Under the pieces are notes generated by a model, which searched no databases, was not told the origin of the DNA, and worked only from the letters and a program-made list of their open reading frames with translations. Positions 48,950 through 60,890 of a DNA stretch of 64,000 nt are shown here, one piece after another. Positions within the stretch are counted from its first letter, which is position 1, and each line of letters opens with the position of its first letter. The stretch is from Sycobia sp. Sy_11 (lineage: Eukaryota > Arthropoda > Insecta > Hymenoptera > Epichrysomallidae): assembly GCA_018907035.1 (NCBI GenBank), contig JACCIC010000099.1, forward strand, positions 1,968,001 to 2,032,000, in the 5' to 3' direction. Position numbers and translations under genes: made by a program.

Positions 48950-50650
48950 TTCAGCAGCTCTTATTAATTTGTATAGGTATTTCATGAATATTTTGAAATA
49001 AACTTTTAATAAACCGAGACAGGCCATTTATTAAATATCCTTATATTTTTTAGTAGTGGGAAAATTAAAATATATAATAAAAAGCAGTCTACTCTTTTTA
49101 TATCTTATAAATAAAATTAATTTATCGGCATTGAATGAACGATGACTTTAATTTTAGAAATAGTTAGTTATTATTTTTGCTATGACGATTTCTTCCGCTC
49201 GGAAATAATTTATTTGTACGTCGTATGCTGTTTCTTTTCTATTTTCATATTATTATATTGACTTACATTAGTTCGATCTAATAAGATTTCTTCAATGGAA
49301 CAGAGAGTTTCAAGAACAATTTTAAGGCTTGCTTTAATTAAATAAAAATGTTAATTAATGTAAATGAATACTAACGACGTACAGTTAAATTATCATAAAA
49401 TTAACATTTTTTACCTTGGAAGCTCATGACGTTGTCTTCCGTGTAAAAACTGTTGCTTTCGAAAACTAAATGGTTTTGAGAATAATTTATAACTAATATA
49501 AAAAGGAAGAGTTGTTATTGATATTTGAAGTGCAATATGTAGGTATTAGTTATATCCATTCAAAAGTATAAACTATTTTGGAACTTTGTTTGGAAAGGTT
49601 TCATAAGCAAATTAGAATACTATATCTGGTATAAAATAGTTAAGGAATATACATTAATATTTCTTTGGTGAGTATGAAACAAAAATTATCCTCTATTAAT
49701 AAGCGTGCTTGAATCCACTAATATAATCAATAAACAGCGTCAAAAATTTAATATTAAATAATCGAATTCAAATAAATTTGAATAGATATAGTTGTCTAAT
49801 TTAAAGCTACAGATTTATTAATGATTAATATTCATATAAAAATTTTAAAATAAGCTATCGAAGTAAATTTTTATTGAAATTTCTATTTTAATGAATCCTT
49901 TCGTTTGTACAGATCAATGAGCATGTAGATATGAAGTGATGTTATATGTTAATAATTCTTGCCGAAAAGTGATAAATAAAAGAATTAACAAATAGTTTCT
50001 TTTCAACTTACCATAAAGCGTTCAAAATTATATTATTATGAATTCATATAGTTTTCATATTTATCTGATTTTTTATTTTTGAATTTTATTCGAATGCTAG
50101 AAAAGTCTTTTTTATAGTAAATTAAGCTTATACAATTTACAGAATGTATTTTTAAATTAATAGTATATTCTACGTAGAGTGCTTTCATTATTGCTAATAA
50201 AGAATAAATACTTATTTCTTTAACGTTTTAACCGATCGATCTGTTAATTGAGTGAGGTCAAATATAAGAATTATGAAAAATTATTGATTGCTGTTTATTA
50301 TTATTGTTTACTGAGCTCCCATTTAAATATAATTACAATAATAATAAATCAAGAATATGTATTACTCCAAATATTACATATTAATTAAAAATATAAATTT
50401 ACGTAAAATTACATAAAGCAGCATTTGAAGGTTCTCATATTGAACTTTATATCCATCTATAGTCATACTATTATAATTAAGTGGTGAAAAATTATGCTTT
50501 ATTAATTATGCAATACTTATTAGAAAATTGAACAATAAATAAATTATACTCATTACGAATTTTTCATTACTATAATATACGCATATATTATACATGTATG
50601 TATTTACATAACTAGCTTTGTACTAGATTAGCTGCAAAAATTGAATTTTC
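48950..50650. other. AT-rich DNA, no gene seen
   Basis: Long AT-rich stretch without repeats or open frames of interest. Confidence 0.6.
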
Positions 50651-50680
50651 CTTCTCTTTCTAGAGTGAATATGGTAAGTC
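50646..50680 (+). other. microexon with strong splice signals (candidate)
   Basis: TTTTCCTTCTCTTTCTAG (50646-50663) is a strong 3' splice site. Ten bases later, at 50674, GTAAGTC is a strong 5' splice site. The implied exon (50664-50673) is 10 nt, or 8 nt if the next AG is used. Microexons this short occur in insect neural genes. About 90 nt downstream another acceptor (TTTTTCAG to 50765) is followed by GTAAAA at 50790, which would give a 24-nt exon. Chance pairing of the two motifs is possible. Confidence 0.35.
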
Positions 50681-51007
50681 TCAACATGTATCCGATGCGA
50701 CTTGCAAAGGCATAACTCGTGAATAAAACACTCGCTCGAATTTAAAAAAAAAATCTATTTTTCAGCCCGTAATGTTCCACGCCTCGATGGTAAAATAATC
50801 CGATGGCCATCTGTCCTTTTCTTGGCGATAATGCTTAAGCAGAGCAGATAAATTCCATTAAAATCACCTCGAATGTGACAACGATCCTCGCGAAGTGATC
50901 TTACGTCCTGTCAAAAATCTATCAGGGATGAATAACATTCCTCCTATTCCAAGTATCCCCTCAACCTTTCTCGCGAGACTCCAGCAGAATGACCAGCTTA
51001 TATCGTA

Positions 51008-51010
<3 letters not shown>

Positions 51011-51044
<34 letters not shown>
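51011..51044. repeat. (GT)n microsatellite
   Basis: Pure GT repeat of about 34 nt at the left edge of a GC-rich block. Confidence 0.97.
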
Positions 51045-51046
<2 letters not shown>

Positions 51047-51640
51047 CTTTCCCATTCCGATGGAGTGGGCCGGAGACGAGCGTTCACCGACCCGCGCCAA
51101 ATGGCTTTCGATATTGAAGCGCGCGCGCGCGAAACCGCTCAAAGCCGTACGGACGCTCGTCGACCCCCTTCCCCCGGCCCCCGACCACTCTGCCGCTGCC
51201 GCGCAACCTTCTTCGCGTGCCGGTGAGCATTATTACATTTCTTTCCGAACAGTTACACAAGGCCGGCCGTGTGTTGTCCCACGTCCCGATGTCGCGCTTT
51301 AATCCGTGGCCTGTCGCGCTGCTGTCCGATATACGTCTGCTGGCGAGTCTACTGGCGTATCTATACATCTGTATAGATATATACAGGGGCCTTTACTTTT
51401 TAATCAAATTGCGCGGCCTGAATTCTCTATTACTCTGGCGCCAGAGTAACCGCGTACTGCCGAGGAGGAAAGAAGTTAGACCGACCCATTCTCTCATTCC
51501 GCCCTGCTTGAGTTTCGACCATGCGCGGGGTCGCCGCGCGGCGCGGGACGCAATGAAATTTTAAACTTCCTTCCCGTTTTTCGTACGGTCGCGCGCCATA
51601 ACGGACGATTCGGAAAAGATTCCACGGCAGATCTCTCTCG

Positions 51641-51688
<48 letters not shown>

Positions 51689-51800
51689 ACGGTAAGTTTG
51701 AACGATTATTGTGGAAAAAGTCTCGCGAGTTACTCGTCGGCAGAAGAAGCTCTGAAATTTTCAATTGTTTTTCGCGATACTATCCACTCGTCCAATTATA
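51045..51800. other. GC-rich, CpG-rich block with CT tract
   Basis: CpG-dense with CGCGCG runs. Several overlapping frames of 71-135 codons on both strands indicate stop-poor DNA, not a gene. A donor-like CG/GTAAGTTT follows the CT tract at 51690. Confidence 0.45.
51632..51688. repeat. (CT)n microsatellite
   Basis: CT repeat with CTCG interruptions at its start. It is followed directly by ACGGTAAGTTTG, so a transcript could use a donor just past the tract. Confidence 0.95.
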
Positions 51801-52980
51801 ATAACTGGATTATTATTAATAGAAGCCCGATAAAAAGAGCCATATTGGGTTGAAGCTATAATGCGTGAATGAATTTCCTGAGTCATAAGGCGTGTAATAT
51901 GACTTTGCTGTGTGAATTTCAATTGGAAAATATTGCGTGGAATAGCCCATTTTGTGGAACGATAAACATTTCGATGTATCGTACATATATGATGAATTTT
52001 AAAAGTCGCCTACAGCGCCATTGATTTTTCACATTTTTCATCTGCATAAACGTTTCTGTAAAATATATGCAATTTCAATTTCTCTGTGCATACCTTATTT
52101 TACTTTCCGATGACGAACAGTTGATTGCTTTTTATTCCGGCAGGTCATTCGCTACATTGGCACGTTCATAGTGATCGTCATACCAATAGTATTTAATCGA
52201 CGTATTTCAGTGTATTTAAAATATTAAGTACTTTCAAAAACATCTTTATCTTTCGAGTCGAACTCTTTCTATATATACATTTATATCAGTATATATAAAA
52301 ATCTCTGTTTACGTAGGGAGGATTTTATACCTTTAAAACGGCGCATCTTATACTAGGGCTTTTCTCGTAAAGAAGATATGCACTTTAAATCTGCAACATA
52401 GACAGTATATATACAGTATAGCGCGGCTTCCGCTACGCAAGTATTGCCGGGGCTATAAAGCTGGAGGACGTGATAGATCAAATTAGACGCTCTCTGCACT
52501 ATCGGATTCGGACTCCTTTGATATTTTATACCTAAATCGGCACTTTCCCATTCCTTTAGTATTATATTTTTTTGTTGATATAATAATGATACTGCTGGTT
52601 AAATACATGGCATTCAAACAAGAAGTTTGTCGATCTTAAAAAACAAATTTTTTCAAAAAGCAAGTTGCCAACATTTTGATATTCGATGAATATTCTTATC
52701 TATGCAAAACAATTAAAAATATCAGAAAATTTAAAAAGAATTAAATATAATAGAAAAATTTATATGATATATGAAAATTCTCTTATAAATTACTAAAATA
52801 TAAATAAATTATTCAGGCATTAGTAATTATTCTCACTGTACTATTGCGAATCGAGACTATAAATTTTACATAATTTGAAGCCTTTTAGAAAAATGTAAAC
52901 TGAAAGTCTCACTTTTTTATAATTCTTTATAAAAAGGATAATCGAACTTTTTGCAGGCAATTAGAAATATTTATTTAAAA
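51800..52980. other. mixed to AT-rich DNA, weak splice-like site
   Basis: No gene seen. A pyrimidine tract ending TTCCGGCAG abuts GTCATT at 52144, a poor ratchet-like site because the donor half is weak. Confidence 0.45.
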
Positions 52981-53321
52981 AGTAAAATGGATGATCCAAG
53001 AGGGCGAAGGGTCCCGCATGCATCTAATTTTGGCGAATTTACATATTCCCAATAACGCGTTGCGCAATAAAAGTAGGCGGAAGTAGGTCGTGCGAAAGTA
53101 GCCCTCTCGCAATGCCGGGAAAATTTAAGCCGCGCGGAGGCGTGGGGGAGGGAAAAAACAACGAGCCCATTAGCATTTAATACCTTATCGCAGTCGTGCA
53201 TTCGGAAATCGAGCTAGAAAAAAGGAGGGACGGGGAAGAGGTGGAAGAAGAAGAAGGTCCTGAGAACAATCCGGGGATAGCAGCAGAGGAAAAGGTGTGC
53301 TTATCAGACGTGCAGCCCGGT

Positions 53322-53370
<49 letters not shown>

Positions 53371-53660
53371 TACTCTGAGACGCGCTTTTTTAAATTGCCA
53401 ATCGGTTTATGGCGCTTGCACAGCCTGCAAAGCGATCTCCCCGGCCACTCGCGAACGGGTAAATAAAAACATATTTTCCCTCTCCTACCGGGGCCCGTGA
53501 CTGCCTTCGCTGCATTTTAATACTGGCAATTTTCCGCGAAGTTGGGGATCTGCGAAATAGGTGGAAAATGCTAATGCGCCGGCATTTTTATACTTTTACC
53601 CACCTCGCGGATTTATTGATTTTTCAATTGCACGGGCAGTTTTATTATAAAAGTGTCCAG
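52980..53660. other. GC-rich, CpG-rich block with CT tract
   Basis: CpG-rich, with a purine-rich stretch at 53205-53300 followed by a CT tract. Short frames here are composition artefacts. Confidence 0.45.
53324..53365. repeat. (CT)n microsatellite
   Basis: Pure CT repeat of about 42 nt, preceded by about 90 nt of GA-rich DNA, giving local purine/pyrimidine strand asymmetry that flips at about 53320. Confidence 0.96.
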
Positions 53661-54960
53661 TTCGTTGAAAGTTTTGATGCCTTGGAATTTCCTTAGTTGC
53701 TCTTGGACTTTTTAAAGCGAAGTTTATGTTTAATTTATACCATATGATTAAAATATTAAACAGCACCAAGATTCATGATATTTCTGTTTTTTTTTTTCCT
53801 AAAAACGCATTAACTGTTATTTAATTCTTCATTATTATCTTCAATTTAGAAAATGATGACAATTTATTTCGGTTAATTCAATTTGGCTTTGCCTAATATT
53901 CAAAAGTCAAGGGACTAATTGTAAAAGTGTTTTCTTAATCGTATTGATACTTAGAAGAATTTTAGAAGCATATTAATGATAGTTCTAATTATACAATTTT
54001 CAATATTTTGATCAAGCGATTTATGTTTCTAATATTCCCAGATATTTCACCTTTTCGTACTTGATTATAACGACTAATGAATTTAATTGATGCTGTTTAC
54101 GCGTTAGTATATTTTTAATTTTATTTTATAATATTCAATAGAATTTTAGAAAAACATTTTGTAATTAAACAGAAGAATTAATATTATACCGAACTGTATT
54201 TTACTATTTTATATTTTATAATATTATCTACAAACTTATAAAATTTATTAATCACAAACTTAAGAGCAAATGTAAGCTCTTACTTAAGAGTTTACATTTA
54301 AATCAAAATTGTATGAGAAAATAATTAGTAAGCGCCAGAAGTATTAATAAGTAAGCGCCAGAAAAATAATAGTATAGAAATATTCTTCGAAAAAAATTAA
54401 GCTTATAATAAATTACAAGGAATTGAGGAAAAATTAGAGTGAAATACTTTCATAAGTATTTTTTTAAAATGAAATGAAATATGCGCGTCATGAAACATTC
54501 TAGTAGCATAGTTTTCCTTTATTAAATAGTAATTATAAGTAGATTAATAATGAATTTAGCGAATTAATTGCTGCATTGAAAATCATCATTTCCTTTTGAT
54601 TTGTATAAATATTTTAATGGGCTCATTTCACGAGCAAAGATTTTGCCTAAATTTTGTAATCAAAAACACTCAAAGAAAGATGGAGATAGTCATTAGTACA
54701 AAGTATAACACATGTTTTCGATGTAAATTAAGATTAAAATTAATATTAAAAATTATGAATTATAAAAATGTTTTTCGTATTGTTTATTGTTCGTAAAAGT
54801 AAATTATATCAGTTATTCATTAACAAGGATTAAAAGGTATCATCTCAAACTGTTAGAAAATCGTTCAAAAGTTCTTTCTTATGTTTTTAACGTAAAATTC
54901 AATGCAGGTTTTGTTGACATCATTGGGTTTTTCTATTTCATTTTTTTAACCGCAGAAGAA
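53660..54960. other. AT-rich DNA with two small structured repeats
   Basis: AT-rich. AAATGTAA-G-CTCTTA and TAAGAG-T-TTACATTT (54268-54299) form a 15-bp hairpin with one G-T pair and a tiny loop. AGTAAGCGCCAGAA occurs twice with a 23-nt period (54327 and 54350). No gene was seen. Confidence 0.5.
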
Positions 54961-55245
54961 TTTCTTTTCAGCTCCATTGACTACGGCCTAATATAAACGC
55001 ATAAACCGCCTGGAACGAGCTCCGGCGGGGGCGCAGCGTTATTCACGCGGTGCGCACACTTCAGAAATCGCGGCTCTCGCTTTGATGCGATCGTCAAACG
55101 CGGTCCTCGCGGCATCTTTTGTAGCGGTGTAGCGGGGCAGACTGGAGGGCGAGGGTGGAAAGATCGAACGCGAAAAGGAAAAAAAGAAGACGTGGAGGCA
55201 TCGGTCCTAAACGATCCGCATCCTATATTTTATCGGACGGGTGGC

Positions 55246-55295
<50 letters not shown>

Positions 55296-55910
55296 GAGCG
55301 AGAGAGGGGGCGTCTAAAGCTCCGGCCTCTCTCGTTCTCCGACTGTGCGCCGCCGCTCGCATCCGTAAATCACGCGGTTGCGGATGCCACGGCCGCCCGC
55401 CCGCGCGCGCCTATAAAACCTCGCGGGATTAAGATATAGTTTACTCGCCGTCCAATCATAAAATACGTATTTTCCGAGTCGACCCCGGCCAGGGCTCGTA
55501 AAAGTCCGCTGGGTGTCGCACGTTGCACCTATAGATTCCATACCCCGTTCCTCTGCTACCTGTCTCTCTCTCACCCACGCTCCCCCTTTCCTATGTCCCT
55601 TGCCCCCTCTCTTATACACGCTCATTCTCGTGTGTTTATACGCGCGAGGCTAGCCGGCCATTATTTCCTCGGTTTCGCTAAAACGGCTCTCTTTTTCCAT
55701 CGAGACACGCGCCAAGCACCGTAATTTCATTTTTTAATCCCCTTCGGTGTGTGGGCGGCCCCCTGCGTGCCGCAGGAAAAGTTTTATACCTTGCATTACC
55801 ATTGGCTGAGCAAACGAGGGGAAAAATGGATAAAAAAGAAAAACAACACTGAGAAAACGAGAGGCACGATATAGCGCAAAATTTTGGATTGATATACAAT
55901 TGTCAGCTAA
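54960..55910. other. GC-rich, CpG-rich block with GA tract
   Basis: About 0.95 kb, CpG-dense, with a GA tract and CCCGCCCGCGCGCG near 55400. Frames of 63-103 codons on both strands are unrecognisable. Confidence 0.45.
55249..55289. repeat. (GA)n microsatellite
   Basis: GA repeat of about 40 nt followed by a degenerate AGCGAGAGCGAGAG end. Confidence 0.96.
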
Positions 55911-56760
55911 TACGAGAGCGTATAAAATAGCGAGAAAAGTTTGTTTATTTAATTAGGAAAACCTCTCAATGACTTTTCAGTACTTTATTTTTGTTTTGGT
56001 TAAATTTTCGTTTTGTTTATCCTCGGTCTGGCTATCTGCGTGAGATAATTATGCGCTAGCAATAACTCTAGAAGGAGGGGGAGAGTTTGAAACTGAAGAG
56101 ACACGTTTGTTTGTTAAGTTTAATTGGGAATTCATTGTATTGGGGCGTTGCTTATATCGAAAAGTAGGTGCTTCGCAATTCTATTTCAATTGGATAACGA
56201 TTAAAAGGAATTTACGATTACTGTGCTTAGAAAATAAGAATTACAAATTTCAATCGATGTTGTAAATCGCACGGCCTGAGTTAACGATTGCACATGGAAT
56301 ATGAGCATAATCAGTTGTCGTTGAAATCGTGGAATCGAAATTTATAATTTCTGTATTCTTCAGTAATTCAAAGTGTATACGAAAAATGACTCCTTTCATA
56401 CGTTTCATCCAATGTAGAATCGTTAGCTCTGGTCGTGTAGTTAATCTTAGAATATAAAATCTTACATATCTAACTTACATAAATTTTCAACTTGCCTTTT
56501 TCATTTAGCAGTTCTTGTTTGCCAATTTAATATTTCAAATCAGTATATTGTTGAATAACTGATTCTATTTTATAAGCCTGTTTTTCAATATTAAACAGTT
56601 CTTGATTCGAATGCCGAAGTAATGAACCCGTTTAAGAATACTGAAAACAAAGAAAAAACTAATAGAATATATATACAAATAAATATGCAAGGGAAAGAAC
56701 AAATCAAAAGCAGCGTCGTCGTACAAAAAAATCAAAGCATCTGGATTTTAAGTATTTTTA
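55910..56760. other. AT-rich DNA, no gene seen
   Basis: AT-rich and unremarkable. The frame at 56622-56879 continues into the next GC block without recognisable features. Confidence 0.55.
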
Positions 56761-57156
56761 AACGAGACTACTTACGGGATAAAATGCGAGACGAACTTTC
56801 CTTAGCAGGCGACAGTGCCTTAACGGTGTCTCGCATTTTGTTTCGCCCTTCGCGCCCAGGAAGAAAGACAATCGAGTAGAACAGAATGCGCTCGAGAGGT
56901 GGGAACTGGCGCACGGAGTCGGAGCGAAAAATGAAAGCCCGCGCGGGTAGGGGAGGAAGTGCGGCAGCGATGAAGAAAGTGGAAAGAGCAAAAGGGAGCA
57001 AGGGGACCCGAGAGCTTTCCTCTACTTTACGGTTACGGAGCTTTGCGAGCGAGCGAGCGCGCTGCCTGGCATCGTTATTCTTGAATATTATGTTAATGGC
57101 CATCATAGTGCGAAGGGATGCTGGCACACCTCCTCTCCCCCCTCTTCCCTCTACTC

Positions 57157-57204
<48 letters not shown>

Positions 57205-57400
57205 ATGCGAATCGCGCTCCTGGCACCGCTTTGTGCGGGCAAAAAATTAATGAGAATTTCAAGAGTCCGCGATGCCTTGCAAAAATCAACCGGCTCACAT
57301 TATTCCACGCGATCGCGGGTTTGGTTAATTAGGCTTCCATGGAGTTTTGCAATATCTTCATTATTTCTTTGAGAAATGCGGCGAAGCGAGACACCCGTCC
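56760..57400. other. GC-rich, CpG-rich block with CT tract
   Basis: CpG-rich. Overlapping frames of 84-148 codons on both strands are low-complexity (Arg, Ala, Ser, Leu) and include the CT tract, so no gene is called. Confidence 0.45.
57161..57198. repeat. (CT)n microsatellite
   Basis: CT repeat of about 38 nt preceded by a C-rich pyrimidine lead from 57130. Confidence 0.96.
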
Positions 57401-57422
57401 CCGTTGTATTTTAACGACCGAA

Positions 57423-57455
57423 TTTCTTATTTTTGTCTTTTGCAGGTATACCCTT
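57423..57455 (+). other. ratchet-like splice site (candidate)
   Basis: A pyrimidine-rich tract (57423-57441, mostly T) ending in TGCAG (AG at 57444-57445) directly abuts GTATAC. The acceptor half is as strong as at 41129 and the donor half is acceptable but not consensus. A further acceptor (TTTTCAG to 57650) follows 200 nt later. Fits a plus-strand recursive splicing step 16 kb after the first site. Confidence 0.38.
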
Positions 57456-58163
57456 TTCCACATTAGGAAGCATTCCAAATTTGGAGCATCACATAAAAAT
57501 AGAAAATAAAATATCGTATAAAAATAGAAAAAATCCACTGGATTTATTCTTTCTCTATATTTACATCGAACATTTACCAAATTAAAATAAGAAAATAACA
57601 TTTCTAAATGATGACTTTAGAAGTTTGGACTATATTTGTTATATTTTCAGATGACGATGACACGGTAAAGATCATTGAATATTTCCAGAATTCTCTGAAA
57701 GTATTTTCAAAAAATATTAGTTGTCAAAAAACAATTCTCGGAATGAAATGGAGATTCGTATAATAAACTTCTTTCACCATTTTCGATGATTGAAATACAA
57801 TATTCAAGATCAAATCTTCGATCGTGGTACATAGAAGTAAAAAACAGAGAAATATTCTACAAATATTCTTTTACATTACACGAGAAAAACAAGTTTTAGT
57901 ATCAAAATTTACATAAGCAATTTCCATCTTCAAGTTTCTCTATTCGATATTTTTCGTTATTTGGAAAAAAAAAACTTAAAAAAACTGAATAAATTGAAAC
58001 TTATTGTTGCATCCCACTAAAGATAATGCTGTTGCATTTGAAAAATAATAAGGAAGAACATTTTTTTTCGATAAGGTGCTTAAAAAGATTTTTAGGCATA
58101 AAGTAAATCTCCTACATAAAAGGACAAGAGAAAATTTTTAGTATAGCTTGGATAAATTTATGT
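57455..58163. other. AT-rich DNA, no gene seen
   Basis: AT-rich. The acceptor to 57650 is followed by ATGACGATGACACG and then GTAAAG. This could be a 14-nt exon but is not strong enough to call. Confidence 0.5.
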
Positions 58164-58176
58164 TTTAACAATATTT
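58164..58176. repeat. SINE target-site duplication, left copy
   Basis: TTTAACAATATTT is repeated exactly at 58380-58392, bracketing the SINE. The 13-bp length is typical of LINE-type endonuclease insertion. Confidence 0.88.
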
Positions 58177-58379
58177 TTTTTTTATATTATTTAACGTCGC
58201 TCTATTTATGCTTCCAAATATTGATGCTAATCAGCGACGGAGGTCTGCGATGTGTCTGTAAACAAAGCATATGTAAATTATTACAGCGGTGCTTGTGTCA
58301 ATCGGCCGAGACCGGGATTTGAACTCGGATCACGAAGTCACTAGTCCTTCGCTCTAGCGATCGAGCCATCGTAGGCCTC
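58177..58379 (-). mobile_element. tRNA-derived SINE, copy 3
   Basis: Minus-strand copy of the element at 35574 and 43315, full length, with GGCTCGATCGCTAGAGC (A-box) and GAGTTCAAATCC (B-box) on the minus strand. It ends in an A/T-rich tail at the low-coordinate side that includes a long A run (T run on plus, 58173-58182). A perfect 13-bp duplication flanks it, which proves insertion by target-primed retrotransposition and gives the exact ends. Confidence 0.93.
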
Positions 58380-58392
58380 TTTAACAATATTT
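58380..58392. repeat. SINE target-site duplication, right copy
   Basis: Exact match to 58164-58176. The intact duplication suggests a fairly young insertion. Confidence 0.88.
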
Positions 58393-60000
58393 AAGAGAAT
58401 GGCAGTAATTAAGAAAGATAAATATGGGATAGTATACATATCGATCTTAATATAATATCGATGTCAGTATAAAGAATTAAATTGAGATTTTTGCAACGTT
58501 ATACCTAATAAATTTTATTAAATATTTTTAAAATTCATTTGTTTGATCATATAACAACCTTTCAATCATGAAAAATATTTTATATGCTTCAATAAATGAT
58601 TATAGTTGACTTCCATATTTTAATCAATAATTACATATTATTTATTCATTATAAAAATAATATTACTACATTTTTTATGTTTCAATCAATTGAAATACAA
58701 AAATTAAACGTCTTACATCGTATTGCAGTAAAAGTCGAATCTGCTCAATGGACTTTCTTTTTTCATCCACAGATACTTTAGTGCACTAATCAAAAGGGAA
58801 TTATCTGATCAATTCAAGAAACGTTTTGTGTTTCAGAACTACTTTGACAAATTAAAATGTTAATCTCTTTTTAAAGTTTTAGTCGATATTCTTTATATCT
58901 CAGCTACTAACTCCGTTCCATCATCTCCTTTAATGTCTTTTTTTCTTCTGAATTCAAGAGTGAAAGATAGGAATTTGAAACGTAAATGAATTCATTTTGT
59001 AAAATGAATTAAAAAAGAAAAATCAATTTATGATACAGTTAATCGAATATGTTAATTGTATGAAAAAAAATAAATAAAATTGTTGATGTGTATTTCGAGC
59101 AGCTTCAAAGTAACCATATAAATACTTTAGTAGATTACGGTTAGTAAATTATACATCTATAGTACAAAAAATAATCAGAGAGTAAAAGAATGAATTAATA
59201 AACTGCAAATTTAATCCATATCGACACACAAACTTGGTCAATCATTATACAAAATCATACGAAATTATACGATGTTTGTTGCGCCATTGTACAATCCATA
59301 TTGTTATGAAATTTACAAGATTTCTATAACAACTAAACTTAAACTTACTTCGATTCTGCATCATTCCGTCAAATTACTAGAACAATATGAATGCGAAAAA
59401 TCATAACACAGAATAGAAAAACATTGATTGGTCAAAGTTTATTTTTTATATCTATAGATAAAATCGATAATTAATTTACATCAAAAACTTAGATTTACTT
59501 AGCGTTAAACCAATAAGTATCGCTTAATTTATCAATATAAATCTATATAATTAAGTTAATAAGATCAACTTGTAGTTAAATCATAATTAACAATTAAATT
59601 GAATGTTTGATACTGTTTATAAGAAGTAATGATGCCGTATTTTCATTAAAAAGACGGTAATTGGCAATCAATTAATTCACAAATATGATATGCGTGTTAT
59701 TGTTGATTATAAATACTAAAACGATAATCTCATAGATGTTAATTAACAACTTGATCGTTATGAAAATGAATTACTGGTAACATCAGTATATTGTCCAATA
59801 CCATTACGTATTTAATATCAATTGCTATAATATTTTAATTAAAAGCGTTCTAATTTATTAACGGATAAAATATGTAACTAATTCCAAAGAAAAAAAATAT
59901 TACAAATAGTTTGAAAAGTAATAAAAAAACAGACAAGTATTTTGGTTCTTATAGTATAATATCAATAAGTCGTTGGTAATATCAAAAGAGCAAACAGATT
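58393..60000. other. AT-rich DNA, no gene seen
   Basis: AT-rich with no repeats, splice-bounded exons or RNA genes noticed. Confidence 0.6.
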
Positions 60001-60843
60001 AACGCAACTGACGTGCCATAGTAACAAAATGGATTTTATCCTCAAGATTTTTTAACAGATACTTTGCAACAAAACTACCTACTCACATTTTAGGCGATCC
60101 TTTTAGCCAAATGAGTTCCAAGTTGCTTTCTATGCGAAACTCCATTTCTTAAGCATTACCCAAGTTTCGATCCGCTAGTTTCGCTCCTCACCCCGTCCGA
60201 TCTGCCCTTATTCGCCTAACCAAACGGTCATAAATACGTATACGAATGGGAAGACGCTGTACTGGACAGGAATACGAAAACCCAGATATAATAGTAACAG
60301 TTCTGGCGAACTAGGAAAAAAGAGATCGCTGTGTATCTATATATATACATACATATACACATACGCAATACACATATATTATCCCGCCCTGCTGCTCGTT
60401 CGTCTTGTGCAAAACGTGTAGGAGCGGCGGCGAGCGTAGCGGTGGCGCCCACTCACGCGCATCTGCGCGTAAATCTCGGGGTCATTAATTAGGCATCTAT
60501 ATCGCTTTTGCGCCACGGCGTCAGAGCGCAAGTCCAGCGTGCCTCCTCCGCGCTTGTAATTAGATGCAGTTAATAGTTGCGGAGCGCGCTCTCGGCTCGC
60601 GTTCCGTCTCCTTCTCTCGCGGCCGGCCGGTCTTGCGCGGTGTTGGCGGCGGCGTCGCTGGCAGCGCTGCTTGCCTGGCAGCGAAACTCGGTAATCTCCG
60701 GAAGCGAGCGGCAAGATGTATAGGTAAGACGTGGGTCGAAGCCAGGGAGAGGAACCGAGTGGCTCGGCTTCGCGTATCGGCTCAACTGGGGTTACCATTG
60801 GCCTCCACTCCCTGCCCCTGTACACCCGCCCGCGCCATCTCGC

Positions 60844-60890
<47 letters not shown>

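Larger units (their letters stand above)
47850..48950. other. GC-rich, CpG-rich block with CT tract
   Basis: About 1.1 kb of GC-leaning DNA holding a C/EBP-like cluster, a G4 motif and a CT microsatellite. The 71-codon frame at 48304-48519 is not recognisable. A plausible regulatory island. Confidence 0.45.
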
